Shown one piece after another: positions 9,849 to 17,395 of a stretch of 64,000 bases of DNA; positions within the stretch are counted from its first letter, which is position 1; each line of letters opens with the position of its first letter. Source of the DNA: RUG12395 sp034178705 (lineage in GTDB: Bacteria > Bacillota > Clostridia > Oscillospirales > CAG-272); the NCBI GenBank assembly GCA_034178705.1, contig JAXFQY010000039.1, positions 35,480 through 99,479 of the forward strand, written 5' to 3'. Position numbers and translations under genes: made by a program. The notes beneath the pieces were generated by a model. The model saw only the letters and a list, made by a program, of their open reading frames with translations, searched no databases and had not been told where the DNA came from.

Positions 9849-9877
9849 ATTATAGCAAAGGCATCCGCGGTTGTCAA
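9849..9877 (-). promoter_or_regulatory. Consensus promoter of rpoB-rpoC
   Basis: On the minus strand TTGACA (9872-9877) and TATAAT (9849-9854) are separated by exactly 17 bp, a full consensus sigma-A promoter. Transcription would begin near 9842, leaving a leader of about 110 nt before the rpoB ATG. The rest of the 372-bp gap (9732-10103) holds the shared terminator hairpin at 10018-10046 and no gene. Confidence 0.9.
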
Positions 9878-10017
9878 GGGGAATTTCGCAGTTTTCCTTA
9901 AAAAGGATTTTTCAAAAAACATAGAAAAAGATCAGAATCGCCGCATACCATCCTTTGGGCCTGAAACGGAGAGCCTGACAATGGTTTTTCAGAAGCTGTT
10001 TGGAATCCGCTGCGCAG

Positions 10018-10050
10018 AAAACGGCGGTCGAGCCGACCGCCGTTTTCTCT
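10018..10050. terminator. Strong bidirectional-type terminator hairpin
   Basis: A perfect 13-bp stem (10018-10030 with 10034-10046, AAAACGGCGGTCG/CGACCGCCGTTTT) closes a 3-base loop. It lies 54 bp beyond the stop of the minus-strand surface-protein gene and has U-rich ends on both strands (TTTTCTCTTTTA on the plus strand). It would insulate rpoBC from the gene upstream. Confidence 0.85.
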
Positions 10051-10103
10051 TTTATCCAAAGATAAATCTAACTAAGATATGTTTTTTCAGAAGTGGGACA
10101 GAA

Positions 10104-11414
10104 TCAGTTCTCGCGCTTCTTTACAAAGACCATAGCCGCCGCCGCAACAAGCGCCGCACCGCTGATCACGAAGAGAACGGGAGAGATGTCACCGGTAGGA
10201 GGAGTAACCTCGCCGGCGGTGGTAGCCGGAACCGGTTCGGTTGCCGGAGCCGCTGTGGTTTCCTGCGCCGGAGCAGCTGTGGTTTCCTGCGCCGGAGCGT
10301 CGGTGGTAACAACAGGAGGGTCGGTCACGACCGGCGTGCTGCCGCCGTCAAGGGTTCCGCTGCCGAAGGTACCGGTGTAGGTATATTCCTTCATTGCAGT
10401 AAAGCCGAGGGTTTTGATCTTTCCGGAGGCGTCAACCGCGGCCTTGATGGACGGGTCGATCAGCAGCTCGGAATTGGCAAACAGGGTTGCTTCCTCGTAT
10501 CCGCTGAAAACGGAGGCGCCGGAGATACCGTAGAAAATGATGTTTCCGGCGGTATCGGTAAAGGTATGATCCGCTGCCTGCTGTGCATTGTTGAAGGAGT
10601 CTTCAATCTTGAAGTTTTTGGTCAGGACGATCTGAACATCGCCCTTAAAGCCGGTTGCCTTGGAGTCGTGAGCCGTTGCCCAGCAGTCAATCACGCCGCC
10701 GTCCAGAACGAGAAGCCCGGAGCCGTAATTAACGGCAGCACTGCTGCGTCCGCCGAGGGCAAGCTTGAAGGTCTTGGCGTCTCCGCCGAACTCAACAACG
10801 CACTTGCCGGTGTAATCGGCAGGAGCGCCGCTGCGGGGACCGCCGATGATTTCAAGGAAAGAACCGCTGAGTATGGTGAGGTGGGTGTCCTGCGCGGTGT
10901 CAAGCGTGGATGCGGAGCCCTGATCGCCTCCGTTAACGTAAAGGCGGGGCCATTCTCTGCCGTCATCCTCTGCGACAGTAACACCGTAGCCGAAGGTAAG
11001 GTGATGGAACATGCCGTGAACAACCCAGGTGCTTGCCAGCTGGAGGTGCAGGTTTTTGAAGACTGTCGGACCGCCGCAGTAAAAATGGTCGGTTACAACG
11101 ACATAAATTCCGCCGTTGTAGTCCACGTTGTTGTACTTACCGGTAATGGTAATCGTTCCGGTATGCTCGGGCGCATAGAAAGCCGAAAGAAAGTTGATTT
11201 CTCCGACCAGCACGATCGTGCCGCCTTCATCGCCGAGAGCATTGTACGCATCTTCAAGCGAGGGCAGTGCTTTTTCCGGAGAACTTCCGTCTCCGACTGC
11301 ATCTTCCTTGACATAGACAACTTTTTCCTCCGCTGCACTGGCGGGAAGAACAAAAGCAGGGACAAGGGAGAGCATAAGTAAACATGCGAGAGCTATTGCG
11401 CAAAGCTTCTTCAT
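10104..11414 (-). CDS. Secreted, probably wall-anchored protein with beta-helix-like body
   Basis: A 436-residue exported protein with no family I can name. The start at 11414 gives MKKLCAIALACLLMLS, a clear signal peptide with a cleavable ASA site, and is preceded by AAAGGAAA; the reading frame upstream lacks such a signal. The body is rich in short Gly/Val/Ile strands (GGTIVLVGEI, GTITITGKY, HLTILSGSF), suggesting a right-handed beta-helix or pectate-lyase-like fold. Then comes a Pro/Thr/Ala linker containing a perfect repeat of QETTAAPA, encoded by 24-bp tandem repeats at 10252-10299. The C-terminus is PPTGD, a hydrophobic segment, and KKREN, which resembles a sortase sorting signal with a non-canonical motif. 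It has its own promoter and terminator. Confidence 0.8.
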   Translation of the reverse strand: MKKLCAIALACLLMLSLVPAFVLPASAAEEKVVYVKEDAVGDGSSPEKALPSLEDAYNALGDEGGTIVLVGEINFLSAFYAPEHTGTITITGKYNNVDYNGGIYVVVTDHFYCGGPTVFKNLHLQLASTWVVHGMFHHLTFGYGVTVAEDDGREWPRLYVNGGDQGSASTLDTAQDTHLTILSGSFLEIIGGPRSGAPADYTGKCVVEFGGDAKTFKLALGGRSSAAVNYGSGLLVLDGGVIDCWATAHDSKATGFKGDVQIVLTKNFKIEDSFNNAQQAADHTFTDTAGNIIFYGISGASVFSGYEEATLFANSELLIDPSIKAAVDASGKIKTLGFTAMKEYTYTGTFGSGTLDGGSTPVVTDPPVVTTDAPAQETTAAPAQETTAAPATEPVPATTAGEVTPPTGDISPVLFVISGAALVAAAAMVFVKKREN

Positions 11415-11465
11415 AAGAATTTCCTTTCTATTTTCGCAGAGGCCACAGCCTCGGAGGATAATCAT

Positions 11466-11494
11466 ATAATAGCACAGAACCTCTTCGGATTCAA
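11466..11494 (-). promoter_or_regulatory. Promoter of the surface-protein gene
   Basis: On the minus strand TTGAAT (11489-11494) and TATTAT (11466-11471) are 17 bp apart, about 50 bp upstream of the start codon at 11414. Confidence 0.7.
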
Positions 11495-11554
11495 GATTAA
11501 TTTGTAGGATGATTTTACAAAAAATATTGACTCACGTATAAAATTGGCGAAAAT

Positions 11555-11580
11555 CACAAAAAACGGGATAATTTATCCCT
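11555..11580 (-). terminator. Terminator of mscL
   Basis: On the minus strand the hairpin GGGATAAATTATCCC (11565-11579) is followed by GTTTTTTGTGATTTT, starting 9 bp after the mscL stop codon. Confidence 0.75.
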
Positions 11581-11588
11581 GCTTGCAA

Positions 11589-12005
11589 TCAGTCCTCTTT
11601 TTCTTGATCCTCCGCAGGCTTTTTCTTCTCTTTTTCCGCCGCTTTCACAAAAGCATCCTTCCGCTCACGAAGACGGTTGATGCCTTTGACCAGGCAGAAA
11701 ACAACAAACGCGGTGATCAGAAAATCCAGCGCGGTCTGAAGAAACTGTCCGTACTTGATCGCGACGGTCTCAACCGCTTCGGTTGCCGGGTCATCCGGTT
11801 TCAAGGTAATAGCAAGGTCGGCAAACTCTTTGCCGTTGATGAAAAATCCGACGATCGGATTGACGATGTCATTCACGAGGGAGGTCACGATTTTCTGGAA
11901 CGCGCCGCCGACAATAATACCGACTGCCATGTCCATCACGTTTCCCCGCGCAATGAACTCTTTGAATTCGCCGAAAAACCCTTTTTTCTTTGCTTGTTCT
12001 GCCAT
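11589..12005 (-). CDS. mscL: Large-conductance mechanosensitive channel MscL
   Basis: MscL is a homopentameric inner-membrane channel that opens under high membrane tension to release solutes during hypo-osmotic shock. The 138-residue length is typical. The amphipathic N-terminal helix GFFGEFKEFIARGNVMDMAVG runs into TM1 (AVGIIVGGAFQKIVTSLV, the pore-lining segment with the small-residue pattern), then a periplasmic loop, TM2 (FLITAFVVFCLVKGINR) and a charged cytoplasmic helix ending EEKKKPAEDQEKED. The start codon is preceded by AAGGAG at 9 bp. It appears to be a single-gene unit with its own terminator. Confidence 0.96.
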   Translation of the reverse strand: MAEQAKKKGFFGEFKEFIARGNVMDMAVGIIVGGAFQKIVTSLVNDIVNPIVGFFINGKEFADLAITLKPDDPATEAVETVAIKYGQFLQTALDFLITAFVVFCLVKGINRLRERKDAFVKAAEKEKKKPAEDQEKED

Positions 12006-12024
12006 GATAACTGTCTCCTTTATA

Positions 12025-12054
12025 AATATAAAATATTTGGATTCGGGTTGTGAA
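12025..12054 (-). promoter_or_regulatory. Candidate mscL promoter
   Basis: On the minus strand TTCACA (12049-12054) and TATATT (12025-12030) are 18 bp apart, just upstream of the mscL ribosome binding site. The match is moderate. Confidence 0.4.
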
Positions 12055-12071
12055 CGGAAGGAAAAACCGGA

Positions 12072-12791
12072 TTACGTGTGCGTTGCTGCATGTGTGCAAA
12101 GATCCGAAAGCGGGCAAACGGAGCAATCCGCGCCGCGGGCGGGACAATGCTCTCTGCCGACCAGAACGATTCTGTGGCAGAAGGCGGAGCGGTCGGGCTC
12201 GGGGATCAAAGGGTTCAGAATCCGTTCGACTTTCAGGGGATCCCGGATGTCCTCCGGATAAAACCCGAGGCGTCCGCAAACGCGAATGCAATGGGTGTCA
12301 CAGACAACGCCTCCGCACCCGTAGAGATCCCCGCGCAGAAGATTGGCGATTTTTCTTCCGACCCCGGGAAGCGCCAGCAGTTCCTCCTCTTCCCGCGGAA
12401 TCCATCCGCCGTACCGATCGGAAAGGATCCTTGCGCTTTCGCGGATGCTTTTTGCTTTTTCCCGATACAGTCCGCAGGAGCGGATCAACTCCTCCAGTCG
12501 GGAGAGTTCAATCTGCGCCGCAGCCTGGGGCGTCGGAATTTCCGCAAACAGTGCAGGGGAAATTTCGTTGACGCGCTTGTCGGTACACTGTGCCGACAGC
12601 CTTGCCATGACAAACAACCGCCACGGATCCCCCTCATATTGCAGCGCACACGCTGCATCCGGATAGAGCTCTGTCAGGCGGGAAGATACGGCTTCGGCAA
12701 GAGCGCGCAACTTTTTTGCGGGTTTTGCCGGAAGCTTCGATTTTGTTGATTTTTTTGTTTTATCTTTACTCTGCATTCTCTTCATCGGCAT
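12072..12791 (-). CDS. nth: Endonuclease III (base-excision repair DNA glycosylase/AP lyase)
   Basis: Nth removes oxidised pyrimidines from DNA and cuts the abasic site. The helix-hairpin-helix LPGVGRKIANLL carries the catalytic lysine, and the catalytic aspartate lies in CDTHCIRVCGRLG. The C-terminal iron-sulfur loop is C-x6-C-x2-C-x5-C (CPARGADCSVCPLSDLC), as in the family. The N-terminal 25 residues are Lys-rich and extra compared with the core. The first ATG (12791) lies 26 bp inside the end of the PBP2 gene; ATGs at 12785 and 12776 are alternatives and none has a decisive ribosome binding site. It is the last gene of the mre/PBP2 operon. Confidence 0.95.
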   Translation of the reverse strand: MPMKRMQSKDKTKKSTKSKLPAKPAKKLRALAEAVSSRLTELYPDAACALQYEGDPWRLFVMARLSAQCTDKRVNEISPALFAEIPTPQAAAQIELSRLEELIRSCGLYREKAKSIRESARILSDRYGGWIPREEEELLALPGVGRKIANLLRGDLYGCGGVVCDTHCIRVCGRLGFYPEDIRDPLKVERILNPLIPEPDRSAFCHRIVLVGREHCPARGADCSVCPLSDLCTHAATHT

Positions 12792-14889
12792 TGGTCAAAC
12801 CGAAATATACATCAAAAATATCTTTTGCAACCGCCCCGAGCGGGGTTCCGCTTGCACCGTGCTCCACTACGGCAGCAACAACAATTTCCGGAACCTCCAA
12901 TGGAGCAAAGGCAACAAAGGTTCCGTTGTCGCTGCGCGTTTTTGTTACCTGAGCGGTACCGGTTTTCCCGCCCATGGTAATGGGATAATCCTCAAAAATC
13001 CGCGCGGTTGATCCGTTTTCCGGGACGTTTTTCATCGCATTTTTGACAACATCCACAACTTCGCGAGAAAGGGAAAGCGTACTGATTGCCTCCGGTTTTA
13101 CGGAGAAAAGTGCATTTCCGGTTGCATAGTCCACGGAGGAGTGGAGAAGATGGGCGCGATAGCGTGTTCCGCAGTTCGTCAGGCTGGAAAGGTAAACCGC
13201 AAGCTGCAGAGGCGTGAAGGTGTTGTAGGATTGCCCGATGGCGGCCTGGAGCGTATCGCCGGGCCCCCAAGAGCCGAGTCCGCTGCTTTCTACATAATCC
13301 GGTCCCGCCAGAATCCCTGTTTTCTCCGGAAGCTCGATTCCCGTCGGTTCCCCCAGTCCGAAGCCCCGGTCATAATAGTTCAGACGCTCGATCGTGAGCA
13401 ATCTTCCGCATTCGAAAAAGAAAATATTGCAGGAGTTATGGATTGCATCGACAACCGTCTGCGGTCCGTGTACCAGCCCGTAGGTGAGATAATACCAGCA
13501 ACGGGGCTGATAGTCTTTGTAATACGTGTAAACGCCGTTATCCACAATGACGGTATCGGGTGTGATAACCCCTTCGGAAAGCGCAGCGGCAGCGGTTCCG
13601 GGTTTGAAAGTAGATCCGGGAGGATAAAGCCCGTTCAGGGCGCGGTTGACAAGCGGAGCACGCTCGTCCTTGATCAAATCCTCCAGATCCTCAACATAGG
13701 TCGAAAGATCAAAGGTAGGATAGGAGGCAATTGCGAAAATTTCTCCGGTGCTCGGAGAAATGGCAACACAGGCTCCCGCATCCGCATCCTCTCCGTCAAG
13801 GGTGCCGGGCTTGGTTTTTCCCTCTTCGGCTATTTTTTCAATATTCCGCGCAAGGGAATCCTCTGCGGCAATCTGGATATTGATGTCAATTGTGAGCCGG
13901 ATATCCTGTCCTGCGACAGGCTCGGTTTTCCAGTATTTTTGGATAATGTTTCCTTTTTCGTCTTCAACAATGACCTCAACGCCATCCGTACCGTGCAGAT
14001 AGCTTTCAAAAGCTTCCTCGGCGCCGGAAATGCCCACCTTGGCATTCAGCGGGTAGCCGAGCGCAAGATACTTTTCCTTGGTTTCTGCCGTAATATCTCC
14101 GACACGCCCGAGAATATGTGAGGCATATCCGGGGTAGTAATAAACCCGCTGGGCGCGCTTGTCGGAAAAAATCCCGCGCTGTCCGGTTTCCGAAACCGCG
14201 GTGAGAAACCGCATGGACACGTCCTCCGCAATCAGATAGCTGTTTGTCGGAGAAAAACGGATATAATCCAGTGAAAAACGGCGCTCCAGCAGAATTTGCG
14301 TATCGTCAGCGGAGTAAAGCGCTTCTCCTGTTTCTTCCGCGATGAGTTTATAACGCAGAAGAAGATAGGAGCGAAGCTCCGGCGCCGTAATCGACTCCGC
14401 CTGAGCCTGCCGTTCCTCCTCCGATTTCTTTTTATCTCCGTAACCGAGTTCGATCAGGAGACGGACAAGCTTTTCCCGCTTTTTTCCGTCGGAGGCGTAG
14501 TCCTCGGTGAACACCGGAGCGTCCGCCGTGCCGGACAGCGGATATTCGGGTTCTGTCAATTTCTCGGATTCGCCGCAATCGGCGGCAAGATGGATTACCG
14601 TCAGAATCGTCCGGTTGAAGCCGACGGCATCCGCAGGAATCTCCCCGTAGTCAAGCAAAAGATTATAGGAATAGCGGTTTCCCACAAGCAGCACGCCGTT
14701 GCGGTCGTAAATTTCCCCGCGCTGCACCGGAACCGTTACGGTTCGGGTATAGGTTTTTTCCGAAACATAATCATAAAGATCGGCGGAAACCAATTGCAGA
14801 TTGACAAGACGCGCGAAAAAAACAAGGCAGACGGCGACAGGGAGGGCGCCGAGAAAGAAATAACGGAAGGGATGCGTTCGTTTTCTCAT
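12766..14889 (-). CDS. mrdA: Class B penicillin-binding protein 2 (elongasome transpeptidase)
   Basis: A 707-residue PBP2-type D,D-transpeptidase that cross-links peptidoglycan during lateral wall growth as partner of MreBCD. It has an N-terminal membrane anchor (FFLGALPVAVCLVFFARLVNLQL), the dimerisation domain with VQRGEIYDRNGVLL, and the transpeptidase domain with all three motifs: STFK at 426-429, SCN at 486-488 and KTG at 642-644. It directly follows mreD with a 13-bp gap, the conserved order mreB-mreC-mreD-mrdA. SEDS partner rodA is not in the window. Confidence 0.95.
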   Translation of the reverse strand: MRKRTHPFRYFFLGALPVAVCLVFFARLVNLQLVSADLYDYVSEKTYTRTVTVPVQRGEIYDRNGVLLVGNRYSYNLLLDYGEIPADAVGFNRTILTVIHLAADCGESEKLTEPEYPLSGTADAPVFTEDYASDGKKREKLVRLLIELGYGDKKKSEEERQAQAESITAPELRSYLLLRYKLIAEETGEALYSADDTQILLERRFSLDYIRFSPTNSYLIAEDVSMRFLTAVSETGQRGIFSDKRAQRVYYYPGYASHILGRVGDITAETKEKYLALGYPLNAKVGISGAEEAFESYLHGTDGVEVIVEDEKGNIIQKYWKTEPVAGQDIRLTIDINIQIAAEDSLARNIEKIAEEGKTKPGTLDGEDADAGACVAISPSTGEIFAIASYPTFDLSTYVEDLEDLIKDERAPLVNRALNGLYPPGSTFKPGTAAAALSEGVITPDTVIVDNGVYTYYKDYQPRCWYYLTYGLVHGPQTVVDAIHNSCNIFFFECGRLLTIERLNYYDRGFGLGEPTGIELPEKTGILAGPDYVESSGLGSWGPGDTLQAAIGQSYNTFTPLQLAVYLSSLTNCGTRYRAHLLHSSVDYATGNALFSVKPEAISTLSLSREVVDVVKNAMKNVPENGSTARIFEDYPITMGGKTGTAQVTKTRSDNGTFVAFAPLEVPEIVVAAVVEHGASGTPLGAVAKDIFDVYFGLTNADEENAE

Positions 14890-14902
14890 GGTTTTCTCCG
14901 GG

Positions 14903-15433
14903 TCAGTTTTTCATACTGCGGCGCATGGCACTCCGCAGGGGGAGGAGCACCGCAAGATATAAAAGCGGGGCGGCAAGCACTGTCAGAAGGGCTTCCGGCA
15001 GCAATATATCGGAAATCGCGCGGTTCAGCGGCGTATCCGGTTGCGAAAACTGCAGCAGCACATAAGTCACGACCGGGCGGGTCAGAAAAGTTGCGGCGGC
15101 AACATAAATCATGAAGGAAAGAAAATTGCGCCGGAGCCAGAACCGGATCAGAACCCCGCAGACATAACCGATCAGCATATAATAAAGGGGGGAAAGGGAA
15201 AGCCCGGCTGTGCCCGCGGCATCAAGAAAAAATCCCCCGAAAGCCCCGAACAGAGCGGCAATCCGCTCGTCCTCGCCCATGGCGGCGGCAATGACCGCCG
15301 GCAGCATCAGATCGGGCAGGGCTCCGGGGAAAACGCGCGGCAGCACAACCGTCTGCAGCATTACAAGAAAAAAGGAAAGAACAAAATAACGGAGAACCCG
15401 CAAAACAGCGGAGGAGCGCACGGTAAGCCTCAT
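14903..15433 (-). CDS. mreD: Rod shape-determining protein MreD
   Basis: A 176-residue polytopic membrane protein with about five or six hydrophobic segments. It lies between mreC and the PBP2 gene, where MreD belongs. MreD links MreC and MreB to the wall-synthesis complex. Sequence features fit the family: DLMLPAVIAAAMGEDERIAALFGAFGGFFLDAAG in the middle and a hydrophobic C-terminal half ending in a basic tail. Its ATG overlaps the mreC stop by 4 bp (ATGA), giving translational coupling. Assignment rests as much on synteny as on sequence, since MreD is poorly conserved. Confidence 0.9.
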   Translation of the reverse strand: MRLTVRSSAVLRVLRYFVLSFFLVMLQTVVLPRVFPGALPDLMLPAVIAAAMGEDERIAALFGAFGGFFLDAAGTAGLSLSPLYYMLIGYVCGVLIRFWLRRNFLSFMIYVAAATFLTRPVVTYVLLQFSQPDTPLNRAISDILLPEALLTVLAAPLLYLAVLLPLRSAMRRSMKN

Positions 15434-16335
15434 TCCGCTGCCTCCGTTTCCGAATGCTTCGCTTCGGAAGAGACAGATGCGGTACCGTCGGTCAGATTTT
15501 CCGCGTCGTTTTGAAAGCCGGTGATCACCATAACACGGGATAAATCCGTAAAATCGGCAAGGGGGGCAATCTCTGCAATCAGCCCTCTGCCGTAGCTGTC
15601 CGGATAAAGAGCCCGAACTTCTCCAACGGCAAGCCCCATGGGAAAAACACTCCCGAGACCGCTGGTAACAAACCGATCCCCGATGCGGACATCCGCATTC
15701 TCATCCAGATAGGAAACCCGGCAAAGCGACCGCTCGCGCAGCTCGTAGGTTCCCTCACACAGACCGAGTGCACCGCTGCGCTCACAATAGACACCGACGG
15801 AAGAGGTATATTCCAGAATGGTCGTTGCTTTACACCAGTTCAGCCCAACCTCAGTCACCGATCCGACAATTCCGCGCGCAGTCACGACGGGCATGTTGAT
15901 TTCAATACCGTTTGCGCTTCCGCAATCCAAGGTGAACACCGTCATATAACTGCCGCTTTCACGGCCGATGATCCGTGCTTCACAGAAAGAAAAATCCGTA
16001 TTTTCACGCTTCAGCCCCAGAAAAGAGCGAAGCCATTCGTTCTCCTCGCTTTTGACCTGCGCGGCATACAGCTCGTCCCCAAGCCCTTCAAGCTGTGCGC
16101 GAAGCTCGGCGTTTTCCTCTTTGACGCGGTCAAACTCGGTAAAGTATTCAACAAAACCGGCAAAGCCCTCTCCGATCCAGGAGAAAAAATTCCGTGCAGG
16201 GGAAAGCATAACGCCGATCGCGTTCCGTACGACTGTGCCCTGTCCCATAAGCGAAAGAACGGAGGGCACAATGGTCAGAATCAGGGCAACGCAAAGCAAC
16301 AGAATAAAGGTCCAGGATTTGAAAAAACGGGTCAT
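15430..16335 (-). CDS. mreC: Rod shape-determining protein MreC
   Basis: MreC is a bitopic protein whose extracytoplasmic domain activates PBP2 in the elongasome. From the ATG at 16335 it has 301 residues. This start is chosen because AAGGAGGAG lies just upstream and gives MTRFFKSWTFILLLCVALILTIV, a proper N-terminal membrane anchor; the longer open frame upstream (to 16488) lacks homologous character. A coiled-coil segment follows (VKEENAELRAQLEGLGDELYAA), then the two-lobed beta domain (VVTARGIVGSVTEVG; DRFVTSGLGSVFPMGLAVGEV, the latter a family signature). The C-terminal 25 residues are Ser/Glu-rich. Confidence 0.94.
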   Translation of the reverse strand: MTRFFKSWTFILLLCVALILTIVPSVLSLMGQGTVVRNAIGVMLSPARNFFSWIGEGFAGFVEYFTEFDRVKEENAELRAQLEGLGDELYAAQVKSEENEWLRSFLGLKRENTDFSFCEARIIGRESGSYMTVFTLDCGSANGIEINMPVVTARGIVGSVTEVGLNWCKATTILEYTSSVGVYCERSGALGLCEGTYELRERSLCRVSYLDENADVRIGDRFVTSGLGSVFPMGLAVGEVRALYPDSYGRGLIAEIAPLADFTDLSRVMVITGFQNDAENLTDGTASVSSEAKHSETEAAE

Positions 16336-16393
16336 GCCGCTCCTCCTTTCCGACGGGATATCCGTCAAAGGCTTCGGTAATGGCGGCGGCGCA

Positions 16394-17395
16394 TTACCTC
16401 TCTGTACGTTCCACGATTCCGAAGCGGTCACCCTGCTCAATGATTTTCCCGAGTCCGGCGACAACCGAATCGATCGGTTGCTTGGCACAGACGGTGCGAA
16501 TACCGGTTTTTTGTTCGATCAGCCGGTCCATTCCCTGCACCAAAGCGGATCCGCCGGTCAGCAGAATTCCACCCTCCCGGATGTCCGAGCAAAGCTCCGG
16601 GGAGGTCCGTTCAAAGGCGGCCCGGATGCATTCCACAATCTGCCCCGCCTGTGTGCGAAGCGCGTCGCGCAGCTCATCGCTGGAAACCATGACGCTGACA
16701 GGATGACCGCCGCTGTTGCCGTGCACCTCCATTGACTTTGTCTCTTCCATGGGGAAAACGCTGCCGATGTTTTTTTTCAGCAGCTCCGCGGTAACCTCGC
16801 CGATGACGATCCCGTGACGGCGCCGCATATATCCGCTGATGGCGCGGTCCAGATGAACTCCGCCGATGCGGATGGAGTTGGTCAGCACCGCACCGCCGAA
16901 GGAGATGACCGCAACCTCGGTAGTTCCGCCGCCGATGTTGACAATCATTTTGCCTTTTGGTTCCTCGATTTTTAATCCGACGCCGATTGCTGCCGCAAGA
17001 GTCTCCGGAACAAGCCCGACACTTTTGGCGCCTGCGCGGGCCGCTGCCTCATAAAAGGAACGGCGCTCTGTCGGCGTTGCGCAATGCGGAACGGCCAGCA
17101 AAACCCGCGGACGGCTGAGAATCAGCGCTCCCCCTGCCTCCCGCCGGAAGAAATATTCCAGCATACCGGAAGCGACATCAAAATCCGCAATGACTCCGTT
17201 CTGGAGGGGGGAACAGGCTGTAATTCCGGAGGGGGTTTTGCCCATCATCATTTTTGCGGCATTGCCCGCCGACCGGATCCGATTTACGCGATTATCGACC
17301 GCGACGACCGAAGGCTCGCGTACCTTCAGTCCGGCGCCCTTGATGTATATTCTTGTGTGGGAGCTTCCCATGTCGATTCCGAACACTTTTCCCAT
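16394..17395 (-). CDS. mreB: Rod shape-determining protein MreB (bacterial actin)
   Basis: MreB forms membrane-bound actin-like filaments that orient the elongation machinery. It has 333 residues from the ATG at 17395, which is preceded by AAAGGAAA. Actin-fold elements are visible: phosphate-1 loop FGIDMGSSHTRIYI, connect and phosphate-2 loop MIVNIGGGTTEVAVIS, and adenosine loop GGILLTGGSALVQGM. The phosphate-1 loop differs from the common DLGTANT form but keeps Asp and Gly. The gene begins inside the 3' end of the U32 peptidase frame (104-bp overlap) and ends 58 bp before mreC. Confidence 0.95.
   Translation of the reverse strand: MGKVFGIDMGSSHTRIYIKGAGLKVREPSVVAVDNRVNRIRSAGNAAKMMMGKTPSGITACSPLQNGVIADFDVASGMLEYFFRREAGGALILSRPRVLLAVPHCATPTERRSFYEAAARAGAKSVGLVPETLAAAIGVGLKIEEPKGKMIVNIGGGTTEVAVISFGGAVLTNSIRIGGVHLDRAISGYMRRRHGIVIGEVTAELLKKNIGSVFPMEETKSMEVHGNSGGHPVSVMVSSDELRDALRTQAGQIVECIRAAFERTSPELCSDIREGGILLTGGSALVQGMDRLIEQKTGIRTVCAKQPIDSVVAGLGKIIEQGDRFGIVERTER

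Noticed and set aside
10252..10299. Short tandem repeat resembling a mini-array
   Set aside because: The 24-bp units are contiguous without spacers and encode the QETTAAPA linker repeat, so this is a coding repeat and not CRISPR.
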